Part shown: one piece after another, positions 49,167-55,873 of the stretch
Layout of the letters: each line of letters starts with the position of its first letter
How positions within the stretch are numbered: the stretch's first letter is position 1
NCBI RefSeq assembly: GCF_002251945.1
Contig: NZ_NDHW01000060.1
Coordinates: forward strand, 1-55,873
Direction: 5' to 3'
DNA from: Pseudanabaena sp. SR411
GTDB taxonomy: Bacteria > Cyanobacteriota > Cyanobacteriia > Pseudanabaenales > Pseudanabaenaceae
Length of the DNA stretch: 55,873 nt
Position numbers and translations under genes: made by a program
Notes under the pieces: model-generated
Told to the model about the DNA's origin: nothing
What the model saw: the letters and a program-made list of their open reading frames with translations, nothing else
Databases searched by the model: none

Positions 49167-50519
49167 ATGAATCTCGAATCAGTGAAATTTTTTAAGGCTT
49201 GCAACCCCAGTAAAACCCTCATCGTCTCCAACGAAACCGATCGCAAATATTTCATCGACTTCACCGCAGCCAGAAGCGGCAAACGCAAAACCGTCAGCCT
49301 CATCGACGAACTCTATCGCACCATTACCCGTAGCGACGATCGGAGCCATCAACTCTTTACAGGTCACATCGGCTGCGGCAAATCCACCGAACTCGGCAAA
49401 CTCAAATACGAACTCGAACGCCAAGGCTTTCACGTCGTCTATCTCGACTCCAGCGAAGACCTCGTTATGAGCGACGTAGACATATCCGACATCCTCCTCA
49501 CCGTCGCCCGCCAAATTAGCAAAAGTCTCACCGCCGCCAAAATCGAACTCAATCCCACAGGCTTTCAGGGACTCCTCCAAAAAACTTGGAGCGTCCTCCA
49601 AAGCGATGTCAGTGTCTCAGGCGAAGGTAACATTCCCCTGATCGGCAAAGTCGCCGCCAGCACCACAGGCGAAGTCTCCGCCGACTTCCTCGGCATCGGC
49701 AAATTTAGCGCCAAACTCAAAGGCAACCCCGACGCACGCGCCCGACTGCGCCAACACCTCGAACCCCAAACCGATAACCTACTGGAACTTATCAACAAAG
49801 AACTCCTCGAACCCGCCAACAAAGCACTCCAAGAACGCGGACAAAAAGGCATAGTTGCGATCGTCGATAGCCTCGATCGCCTCGAAAACACCAAAGAACG
49901 CAACCAAGCCGAATATATCTTCGTCACACGCGGCGAAAAACTCCGTCAATTCCATTGCCACATCGTCTATACCACCCCCCTCGTCCTCAACTTCTCTAAC
50001 TCCATCGCACCACTCAGCGATCGCTTCGGCGGCGCACCCAAAGTCCTGCCAATGGTGCGCGTCAAAAATCGCGACAACCAACTCCACACCGAAGGCATCC
50101 ATCTATTACGCGACATGGTTCTCGCCCGCGCTTTTCCCGATCTGCCCTCAGAGGAACGCGCCCAATATCTCGACCAAGTATTTGAAAATCAAGAAACATG
50201 CGATCGGCTTTGCACTGTCAGTGGCGGTCACGTTCGCAACCTCCTCGTTCTCCTCTACGGCTGTCTCCAAAAACAAGACCCACCCATCGATCGCGACACC
50301 CTCGAAGAAGTAATCGCCACCCAACGCGATTCCCTCATCAGAGCGATCACCGCCAATGAATGGGAACTTCTGCAACAAGTCAAAGCACAAAAAGCCGTAG
50401 TCGGTGAAGAAGGATATCAAACCCTCCTCCGCAGTCTCTTTGTCTTTGAATATCTCGACGAACTTGGCACATGGTTCGGACTCAACCCCATCCTCGCCGA
50501 AGCCGAACAATTGAAATAG
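49167..50519 (+). CDS. P-loop ATPase, partner of the STAND/WD40 protein
   Basis: The protein is 450 residues. The N-terminal FFKACNPSKTLIVSNETDRKYFIDF is a family signature of cyanobacterial NTPases. Walker A is GHIGCGKST (66-74) and Walker B AIVDSLDRLE (231-240), resembling AAA/KAP-type ATPases. A C-terminal VSGGHVRNLLVLL helix bundle follows. It starts 59 bases after the STAND gene and is probably in one operon. Codons end in C far more than in neighbours (CTC, ATC, GCC, CCC), unlike the G-rich start and AT-rich end of the STAND gene, which suggests a separate origin or different selection. Function unknown; a signalling or conflict role is inferred. Confidence 0.85.
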   Translation: MNLESVKFFKACNPSKTLIVSNETDRKYFIDFTAARSGKRKTVSLIDELYRTITRSDDRSHQLFTGHIGCGKSTELGKLKYELERQGFHVVYLDSSEDLVMSDVDISDILLTVARQISKSLTAAKIELNPTGFQGLLQKTWSVLQSDVSVSGEGNIPLIGKVAASTTGEVSADFLGIGKFSAKLKGNPDARARLRQHLEPQTDNLLELINKELLEPANKALQERGQKGIVAIVDSLDRLENTKERNQAEYIFVTRGEKLRQFHCHIVYTTPLVLNFSNSIAPLSDRFGGAPKVLPMVRVKNRDNQLHTEGIHLLRDMVLARAFPDLPSEERAQYLDQVFENQETCDRLCTVSGGHVRNLLVLLYGCLQKQDPPIDRDTLEEVIATQRDSLIRAITANEWELLQQVKAQKAVVGEEGYQTLLRSLFVFEYLDELGTWFGLNPILAEAEQLK

Positions 50520-50700
50520 TAAATCGCAACATTAATTTATCGCCCATATGGGGAATCAGGTGAAGCTTAATTTCATCCAAAATTCTTACCTATTAACTAT
50601 AAGGATCTCAGTCAAACCCTTTAACTAACTTCACCTATTTACCTAGATGAGCGTCAAAGAAATCGCTGCTAGTATTCTCAGTATTTGGCAAGCTTGAGAT

Positions 50701-51555
50701 TTAAGACTCAGCAATTTGTTGGCGAGATCGCACTAACATTCCATGCTTAGGTGCAAAAATCATCGCTGCTAGAAATAGCAAGGTTTGCAAAACCACAATA
50801 CAGCCACCCGTAGAGCCATCAATGTGATAGCTGATATAGGTTCCCATCACACTAGAGAACATCCCCGAAGCCATGGCAATCAGCATCATATGGTCAAAGC
50901 GATCGCTTAATAGATAGGCAGTAGCTCCTGGGGTAATCAGCATCGCCACCACTAAAATAATCCCCACGGTTTGGAGTCCTGCAACCGCCGTTAGAGAAAG
51001 CAAAGACAACAAAACGTAGTAGAGGAATGTTGTATTTAATCCAATTGATCGCGCATGGGTAGCATCAAAACAAAACAGAATTAAATCTTTGCGTAATAGC
51101 GCTAGGGTTACCAAAGTGATGACACTAATAATCACAGTCTGGACAATATCGCTATCGGCAATTCCAAGGACATTGCCAAAGAGAATATGCCCTAAATCCA
51201 CCGTACTTTTGACCTTGGAAACCAGCACAATCCCAAAGGCAAATAGTCCTGTAAATACTAATCCAATTACCGTATCTTCCTTAATGCGTGTATTGGACTT
51301 AATAAATCCGATAGCCATGACCGAACCCACACCAAACACAAAGGCTCCGATCGCAAAGGGAATATTGATTACATAGGCAAGTACTACCCCTGGTAATACT
51401 GCATGGGAAACAGCATCTCCCATTAATGCCCATCCCTTCAAGATCATGAAGCAAGATAGCGCCGAGCAAACAATACCAACCAAGGCGCTAACCCAAATCG
51501 CCTTGACCATAAACCCATATTGCAAAGGCGATACAAACCAATTCACTACTTCCAT
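50701..51555 (-). CDS. mntB: manganese ABC transporter permease
   Basis: This 284-residue ABC-3 family permease has eight or more helices. Blocks CFMILKGWALMGDAVSHAVLPGVVLAY and GLQTVGIILVVAMLITPGATAYLL are typical of Mn/Zn/Fe permeases such as MntB and ZnuB. It is the last gene of a mntC-mntA-mntB run. Just after its stop the same frame continues open for about 20 codons to a TAG (50647-50650 region); this looks like chance. Confidence 0.9.
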   Translation of the reverse strand: MEVVNWFVSPLQYGFMVKAIWVSALVGIVCSALSCFMILKGWALMGDAVSHAVLPGVVLAYVINIPFAIGAFVFGVGSVMAIGFIKSNTRIKEDTVIGLVFTGLFAFGIVLVSKVKSTVDLGHILFGNVLGIADSDIVQTVIISVITLVTLALLRKDLILFCFDATHARSIGLNTTFLYYVLLSLLSLTAVAGLQTVGIILVVAMLITPGATAYLLSDRFDHMMLIAMASGMFSSVMGTYISYHIDGSTGGCIVVLQTLLFLAAMIFAPKHGMLVRSRQQIAES

Positions 51556-51626
51556 TACTTTTATTCCTACTTACCTTTTAGTTTTGTAAGGATTTGCCTC
51601 ACAGGGATGAATCATCAAAAAAATTA

Positions 51627-52394
51627 TTACTGATTGCCTTGAGTTAACTGAATTTTTGAACGCGATAAATCGATCACCGAACCGCCAAAAGTACGCGAAA
51701 GATTCTCTTCGGTAAATACTTCTGAAGTCTCACCATAGGCAAGAATTGTGCGATTGATTAGCACCACTTGATCACAAAATGTTGTAATTGAGTCAAGATC
51801 ATGGGTAGAAATGAGAATCGTATAACCTGCATCACGCAGCTCCATTAACAGATTAATCATCATCTTCTCAGTCTTAACATCAACCCCTGCAAATGGCTCA
51901 TCTAGAAGTAAAACATTGGCTTTTTGAGCTAAGGCGCGGGCAAAAAATGTGCGTTTCTTTTGACCACCTGATAGTTCTCCAATTTGGCGATCGCGCATTT
52001 CCCACATTTCCACACGCTCCAAGCTATCACGCACTGCATGTTGATCTTGCGATCGCGGAATCCGTAGAAAATTCATATAGCCATAGCGTCCCATCATCAC
52101 TACATCATGCACACTCACAGGGAAGTTCCAATCTACTTCTTCCGTTTGTGGCACATAGGCAACGAGATTATTTCTTTGGACAAGACGGATTGGCAATCCA
52201 TTAATCAAAACTCTACCGCTAACAGGCTTCACAAAGCCCATCACTGCCTTAAACAGCGTAGATTTACCCGCGCCATTCATCCCAACTAAGCCACAGATTG
52301 TTCCTGCTTTGAGTTGGAGGGAGGCTTTATGTAGAGCAACTTTGCCATGATAGGCTACTGTTACATTCTCAATATCAATGCTCAATGTATTCAT
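51627..52394 (-). CDS. mntA: manganese ABC transporter ATP-binding protein
   Basis: The protein is 255 residues. Walker A is GMNGAGKST (38-46), the signature LSGGQKKR, Walker B VLLLDEPFAGVD and the H-loop STHD. The VPQTEEVDWNFPVSVHDVVMMGRYG block is typical of the metal-chelate (MntA/ZnuC) subfamily. It sits between mntC and mntB with gaps of 50 and 71 bases. Confidence 0.92.
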   Translation of the reverse strand: MNTLSIDIENVTVAYHGKVALHKASLQLKAGTICGLVGMNGAGKSTLFKAVMGFVKPVSGRVLINGLPIRLVQRNNLVAYVPQTEEVDWNFPVSVHDVVMMGRYGYMNFLRIPRSQDQHAVRDSLERVEMWEMRDRQIGELSGGQKKRTFFARALAQKANVLLLDEPFAGVDVKTEKMMINLLMELRDAGYTILISTHDLDSITTFCDQVVLINRTILAYGETSEVFTEENLSRTFGGSVIDLSRSKIQLTQGNQ

Positions 52395-52444
52395 AATTGT
52401 TCTCCATTTATCTTAGATTTTTGTATGTTCGACTTTTATATGTT

Positions 52445-53455
52445 CTATTTGCTCTGTAAGCCTTTGATTAAAGTATTGACGTTATATTCCAATAGCTTGA
52501 GATAAGTCGGGGTCAGTCCATCGGGAGGAGAGAGAGAGTCTACATAAAAGACACCGCCATACTTTGCGCCAGTTTCCTTCACCACCTGTTGCATCGCTTT
52601 ATCACTGACGGTACTCTCACAAAATACGGTCGGTATTTTATTAGCCTTCACGACTTCAATCACTTTTTCGATTTGCTTAGGAGTAGCTTGCTGTTCCGCA
52701 TTCACTGACCAAATGTAAACCTCCTTCAATCCATAATCGCGAGCAATATAAGAAAATGCACCTTCGCAACTGACGATGTAGCGCTTGTCAGGGGGAATTA
52801 CAGCGATCGCTTGTTTAAGTTTGGCATCGAGAGCTCTAATCTGCTGACTATAGGTTTGAGCATTCGCATCATAGGTAGCAGCATTCGCAGGATCGAGTTT
52901 TCCTAACGCCTTACGAATATTTTCGACATAGATCAATGCATTTTGCGGCGACATCCAAGCATGAGGATTGGGTTTACCTTGATAAGCATCCTCAGTAATG
53001 TTGATCGGCTGAATGCCTTCACTCAAGGTCAGGCGATCGACTTTAGGAAAGCTGTTATAAAAGCGCTCAGCCCAACGTTCCAAGTTCAAGCCATTATCTA
53101 AAATCAAATCGGCTGATTGTCCTCGCCGCAGGTCGCTCGGTGTTGGTTCATAGCCATGAATCTCAGCCCCCACCTTGGTAATTGACTCGACGATAGCTTT
53201 ATCTCCCGCCACGTTTTGCGCCATGTCAGCCAGCACCGTAAACGTAGTCAGAATCACTTTTTGATCTTTTTTGTCTTTACTCTCTAATGCACTGGTGGAA
53301 TTAGGGTTGGGGCTAGCTGGAGTGGAGGTCGTCGGTAAGTTGCATCCACTCAGCCCGATAGCAAACACAAGACTAGTCAGAATAGCTTGATGGCTTTTCC
53401 AAGAGGTAAAACTTTGATGACTAATGAGTTGGGAAGGCTTCATGATTATTTTCAT
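52445..53455 (-). CDS. mntC: manganese-binding lipoprotein of ABC importer
   Basis: This cluster A-I metal-binding protein has lipobox GLSGC and the metal ligand blocks TFTVLADMAQNVAG, GAEIHGYEPTPSD, PNPHAWMSPQNA, CEGAFSYIARDYG and a late Asp in FYVDSLSP. There is no His-rich loop of the kind common in zinc (ZnuA) proteins, so manganese is favoured. ATGs exist at 53485, 53455 and 53443. The first is upstream of a likely -10 box, so I take 53455 (MKIIMKPSQ), with 53443 also possible. No strong ribosome site is visible for any. Confidence 0.88.
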   Translation of the reverse strand: MKIIMKPSQLISHQSFTSWKSHQAILTSLVFAIGLSGCNLPTTSTPASPNPNSTSALESKDKKDQKVILTTFTVLADMAQNVAGDKAIVESITKVGAEIHGYEPTPSDLRRGQSADLILDNGLNLERWAERFYNSFPKVDRLTLSEGIQPINITEDAYQGKPNPHAWMSPQNALIYVENIRKALGKLDPANAATYDANAQTYSQQIRALDAKLKQAIAVIPPDKRYIVSCEGAFSYIARDYGLKEVYIWSVNAEQQATPKQIEKVIEVVKANKIPTVFCESTVSDKAMQQVVKETGAKYGGVFYVDSLSPPDGLTPTYLKLLEYNVNTLIKGLQSK

Positions 53456-53514
53456 AATCGTTTCATTTTCTAGAATATAGCACATGCAAGCAAAAAATGA
53501 AACGATTATGAAAA
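53449..53514 (-). promoter_or_regulatory. inverted-repeat operator/promoter of mntCAB
   Basis: Arms 53449-53469 and 53494-53514 are exactly inverted 21-base repeats (ATGAAACGATTATGAAAA is the core). They are separated by 24 bases holding TATATT on the minus strand (53479-53474), a likely -10. One arm would cover the -35 region, the other the transcription start and the ATG. That layout suits a metal-dependent repressor or two-component regulator; alternatively the mRNA could fold to hide the start. Confidence 0.65.
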
Positions 53515-53554
53515 GCTGGAGCTATCTAAAAAATGCCTAAATGCAAGTAATCCC

Positions 53555-53652
53555 AAAACACAAAATGGCTACTCCATTTTGTGTTTTTAAAACTCTTACT
53601 GGGTTTGTTTTCCAATTCACAAAAGTGTTGGTTCACTTTTGTGAATTGGTAT
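53555..53652. repeat. double-hairpin element, second copy
   Basis: Hairpin 1 (53555-53586) AAAACACAAAATGG...CCATTTTGTGTTTT, linker AAAACTCTTACTGGGTTTG, hairpin 2 (53612-53649) CCAATTCACAAAAGTG...CACTTTTGTGAATTGG, ending GGTATA. Same plan as 7905-8009 with different stems. Confidence 0.75.
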
Positions 53653-53740
53653 AAGCGATCGCCGCGATCAAAATCTTGGATGACTCAAACATAATTTTTT
53701 TGTTTGGTTTTTTGACTGACTAAGCCCTAACCAATGAATG

Positions 53741-53746
53741 TATAAT
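53741..53746 (+). promoter_or_regulatory. -10 box of 6S RNA
   Basis: TATAAT about 7 bases before the expected 6S 5' end near 53753. A TTGACT at 53712 is 23 bases upstream, too far for a standard -35. Confidence 0.55.
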
Positions 53747-53752
53747 CATGTA

Positions 53753-53936
53753 CAAGAAAAAATCAAAAGCCCAATAGGTGTTTTAGGGAGTTGCTTTAGC
53801 TTCAAGGGTTGAAATGCTCGATATACAATAGTTTTAGCCTCAGAGGACTTCGACATCTGAAACGCCTTTCATGAAAAGCATTGAGCCGTTTATGATGTTT
53901 TACCTTCCCGAAACACCTACTGAGCCTTTGTCATAA
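53753..53936 (+). ncRNA. ssaA: 6S RNA (cyanobacterial SsaA/SsrS)
   Basis: The closing stem pairs AATAGGTGTTTTAGGGAG (from 53773) with CTTCCCGAAACACCTACT (to 53921). The interior has unpaired central-bulge-like segments, so the whole folds as the long open hairpin that mimics an open promoter and binds RNA polymerase. In Synechococcus and other cyanobacteria the 6S gene lies directly upstream of purK, exactly as here. The ends are estimated from the promoter and from the known length of about 185 nt. Confidence 0.82.
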
Positions 53937-53960
53937 GCATATTAATTTAGGGATTTTGTA

Positions 53961-55121
53961 GTGGTTACTCGACAAAAGATCGGGGTGATTGGTGGTGGAC
54001 AACTGGCGTGGATGATGGCGATCGCTGCCAAGCATCTTGACATTGAGCTAACTGTGCAAGCCGCAAGTCCTGATGACTCAGCCGTAACCGTTGCCGATCG
54101 CGTGATTTACGGTCAAGTTGCTGATGCTAGCGCCACCGCCCAGCTTGCCGAGCATTGCCAAGTAATTACCTTTGAGAATGAATTTGTCGATCTGGTTGCT
54201 TTACAAAAACTGATGGAGCGTACAGGCGATCGAGACTTATTGTTCTTACCAAAATTAGAAACCTTGGCGATCTCTGTCGATAAGCTGAATCAACGTCAAC
54301 ATTTTCGCAATCATCATATTCCCACACCCGAATTTTATAGTGTGGAGACAGAATTAGAACTTTTAGCGGCGGCTGAAAAATTAAGTTATCCCCTAGTACT
54401 CAAAGCCAGAAGACATGGCTATGACGGCAAAGGTACTTGGGTAATTGCTGATGAAATTGAATTGAGATCGGCTTGGGAAAGTATGCATCAAGCTCCTGCG
54501 ATCGCTGAAGCCTTCATTCCCTTTGAACGAGAACTTGCTGTCATTGCGGCGCGATCAGAATCGGGAGAAATCGCCATTTATCCCGTTGCCGAAACTCTGC
54601 AAACCAATCAAGTTTGTCGTCGCACGATCACTCCTGCAAGGGTTGACGCGACAATTAGTAAAAAAGTAGAAACTATTGCCCAACAGATTGTGACCACCCT
54701 AGATGCGATCGGCATATTTGGAATCGAATTCTTTTTGACTGCTGAGGGAGAAATCAGTGTTAATGAAATTGCGCCGCGTACCCACAATTCAGGGCATTAC
54801 ACCATCGAAGGATGTCAAACTTCGCAATTTGAGCAGTTATTGCGCGTTGTTAGTGGGAGGCAATTAGGTAACGTTTCGATGGTTGCACCTGTAGCCGTGA
54901 TGGTCAATTTGCTGGGTTTTGAGAATGTCACTGGGGCAGATGCTGATTATTTAGACAAACGCAAGGCGATCGCCAGTTTTCCTAATATTCATATCCATTG
55001 GTATGGTAAGAAGAGTTCTTCAGTCGGACGCAAACTTGGTCACGTTACAATTTTGGCAGACACTCACGATTTGGCTATAGATATTAGCGATCGCGTCGAA
55101 AGCATTTGGTACAGCAATTAA
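53961..55121 (+). CDS. purK: N5-carboxyaminoimidazole ribonucleotide synthase
   Basis: This ATP-grasp enzyme of purine synthesis converts AIR, ATP and bicarbonate to N5-CAIR. It is 386 residues with a GTG start. The N-terminal GVIGGGQLAWMM, ATP-grasp blocks PLVLKARRHGYDGKGTW and FIPFERELAVIAAR, and metal ligands in FGIEFFLTAEGEISVNEIAPRTHNSGH are all present. It lies 24 bases after the 6S RNA, and co-transcription from the 6S promoter is known for related species. Confidence 0.95.
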   Translation: MVTRQKIGVIGGGQLAWMMAIAAKHLDIELTVQAASPDDSAVTVADRVIYGQVADASATAQLAEHCQVITFENEFVDLVALQKLMERTGDRDLLFLPKLETLAISVDKLNQRQHFRNHHIPTPEFYSVETELELLAAAEKLSYPLVLKARRHGYDGKGTWVIADEIELRSAWESMHQAPAIAEAFIPFERELAVIAARSESGEIAIYPVAETLQTNQVCRRTITPARVDATISKKVETIAQQIVTTLDAIGIFGIEFFLTAEGEISVNEIAPRTHNSGHYTIEGCQTSQFEQLLRVVSGRQLGNVSMVAPVAVMVNLLGFENVTGADADYLDKRKAIASFPNIHIHWYGKKSSSVGRKLGHVTILADTHDLAIDISDRVESIWYSN

Positions 55122-55134
55122 AAATTACTAGTTA

Positions 55135-55226
55135 TATAGCGATCCTAAATGATTTGTAAGATTTGGATGTTTGTGAGAGTGCGCCCCTTCGGGGCGCACT
55201 CTCACAAACCATTTAGGATTGCTATA
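55135..55226. repeat. 92-bp hairpin element with TATAGC inverted ends, copy B
   Basis: Left end TATAGCGATCCTAAATGATT, right end CATTTAGGATTGCTATA, cap GTTTGTG/CACAAAC, inner stem AGAGTGCGCCCC-TTC-GGGGCGCACTCT. Identical in length to copy A at 44078-44169. It starts 13 bases after purK. Confidence 0.9.
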
Positions 55227-55360
55227 TCTGAATGCAGAGCAGTGCGTCGCGATAATCATCTTTCCCCCGAATCTTGATACCCCTGTGCTGCTAGTCTTAA
55301 AGAACATACTGCTGTTTTTCTTTAGATTACGAGTAGCTAGCGAGAATAGGAATTTTAAAT

Positions 55361-55576
55361 ATGGCTTTTGAGCAAATCGAAGCATTTTTAAAGAAAATGC
55401 AGTCTGAACCTGAACTTAAAAACGAGGTACTCGCAGCATCAACCGCAGATGATGTTGCGCGAATAGCACTAAAGCTTGGTTTTGAATTTTCAGGTGATGA
55501 ATTATTGAGAATGTCAGGTCAGAAGGTTGACAGGGTTACTGTTAGAAAAACTGATATTCCTGGAGAGTACAACTAA
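55361..55576 (+). CDS. Nif11-family leader-peptide-like protein
   Basis: The protein is 71 residues. The N-terminal helix FEQIEAFLKKMQSEPELKNEV and AADDVARIALKLGFEFSGDELL form a Nif11 domain, used as leader in many ribosomal peptide precursors. The usual Gly-Gly cleavage site is missing (RMSGQKVDRV). The tail VRKTDIPGEYN is a conserved ending seen in non-biosynthetic Nif11 proteins. No lanthionine synthetase or peptidase is in the window, so it may be a house Nif11 protein rather than a natural-product precursor. Confidence 0.85.
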   Translation: MAFEQIEAFLKKMQSEPELKNEVLAASTADDVARIALKLGFEFSGDELLRMSGQKVDRVTVRKTDIPGEYN

Positions 55577-55604
55577 ATGCTTTTTGAATATCTGATTGGA
55601 CAAG

Positions 55605-55720
55605 TATAGCTATAGCCACCTGTATCAGGACAAATCAAAACCCAAATAGTGTGAGGCGGCGCGAAGCGCCGCCTCACACTATTTGGGTTTTATGTCCTAA
55701 CAAGAATGGCGACAGCTATA
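55605..55720. repeat. hairpin element with TATAGC inverted ends
   Basis: Ends TATAGCTATAGCCA and TGGCGACAGCTATA, inverted with two mismatches. The core 55637-55691 is AAAACCCAAATAGTGTGAGG with a CGGCGC-GAA-GCGCCG apex. The flank ATGTCCTAACA is related (reverse orientation) to the TTAGGACATAAA flank at 10897 and 11007. Confidence 0.85.
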
Positions 55721-55852
55721 TTGGAAGAATAAACACCCAAAAAATATACCAAAAGAATATAGGACGGATGACAAGTGGAGTCCCTCGCATGATTTGCCAG
55801 AATCATGGTGCATTTAATATTGATATCTGCTAAGGAATGATAATTTAATAAA

Positions 55853-55873
55853 ACCCAAAATTGGTTCGGCGGG
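55853..55873. repeat. left half of another CCCAA-capped hairpin, cut by the window end
   Basis: AAAACCCAAAATTGG then TTCGGC; the expected right arm is beyond the window. Confidence 0.5.

Noticed and set aside
49179-50510. Several long minus-strand ORFs opposite the 450-residue ATPase gene
   Set aside because: They result from the C-rich codons of the real gene, which remove stops on the other strand. They have low-complexity composition and no motif.
50647-50700. Open frame after the mntB stop reading ...SSDFFDAHLGK on the minus strand, and a 16-codon ORF (MSVKEIAASILSIWQA) on the plus strand
   Set aside because: Both are under 25 codons, no start signal supports them, and the resemblance to hydrolase C-termini is too short to claim a gene relic.
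55135-55226. CRISPR-like repeat pair with 44078-44169
   Set aside because: The copies are 11 kb apart and palindromic, without spacers or cas genes.
55651-55833. 60-codon ORF running through the hairpin at 55637-55691, ending GVPRMICQNHGAFNIDIC
   Set aside because: Its first half is translated from the palindromic repeat. The second half slightly resembles a zinc-ribbon sequence but is too short to support.

Overview
The window is a cyanobacterial chromosome segment. Evidence: a photosystem I subunit (PsaK), the Mg-chelatase cofactor Gun4, a CO2-hydration protein of the CupA/CupB type, an SLH-OprB porin, a 6S RNA immediately upstream of purK, and dozens of copies of the HIP1 octamer (GCGATCGC). 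Gene content and the very dense intergenic hairpins fit a Pseudanabaena-like filamentous cyanobacterium. The genus is my inference. No tRNA, rRNA, CRISPR array or intact insertion sequence was seen.

Layout. 1-8 kb: small hypotheticals, cysE, a YqiA-like esterase, gun4, an unusual GERPI-repeat protein, an SLH/OprB porin followed by a small proline-tailed secreted protein, and a ComB-like phosphatase. 8-9.4 kb: a Dam-type adenine methyltransferase overlapping a PD-(D/E)XK-like nuclease ORF. 9.5-15 kb: ahcY, ispH, a patatin lipase, a nitroreductase and psaK. 15-23.5 kb: a transglutaminase-like protein, an acyl-lipid desaturase followed by a CFA-type methyltransferase, a MerA-like flavoprotein, a DoxX/DUF72 pair, a PsiE-like protein and a CheY-like regulator. 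23.7-30 kb: an orphan ABC ATPase and a complete xanthine dehydrogenase operon (xdhA-xdhB-xdhC). 30-40 kb: ispF, a peptide-binding lipoprotein, two ABM-domain membrane paralogues, nadB, the CO2-hydration protein, a COG5610-type HAD protein and a glycosyltransferase-like protein. 40-44 kb: an EAL-domain gene relic, then cysK in an operon with an 897-residue fusion of a cyclic-nucleotide-binding domain, a degenerate sigma-54-type AAA+ domain and a membrane polyferredoxin. 44-50.5 kb: a two-gene NTPase module (a 1591-residue STAND/WD40 protein and a second P-loop ATPase). 50.7-53.5 kb: mntC-mntA-mntB. 53.7-55.9 kb: 6S RNA, purK and a Nif11-type peptide.

The most unusual material is of three kinds. 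(1) The STAND/WD40 plus P-loop ATPase pair looks like a signalling or conflict module. Its base composition is mosaic, and a dispersed genomic repeat has inserted in frame, twice, inside its NTPase domain. (2) The CNBD-AAA-polyferredoxin fusion has no sigma-54 contact loop and lacks Walker B acids, and its gene ends 5 bp before cysK. (3) About 40 intergenic hairpins fall into a few families. They share capping and flanking sequence while their long stems differ completely yet remain self-complementary. Some are bounded by TATAGC...GCTATA inverted repeats, and they look like structure-conserved mobile elements that also serve as terminators.

Links between genes: cysE and cysK together give cysteine synthesis. 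ispF and ispH are two steps of the MEP isoprenoid pathway. ahcY recycles S-adenosylhomocysteine made by methyltransferases such as the two in this window. xdhABC fits purine salvage or nitrogen recovery. mntCAB supplies manganese, needed by photosystem II.
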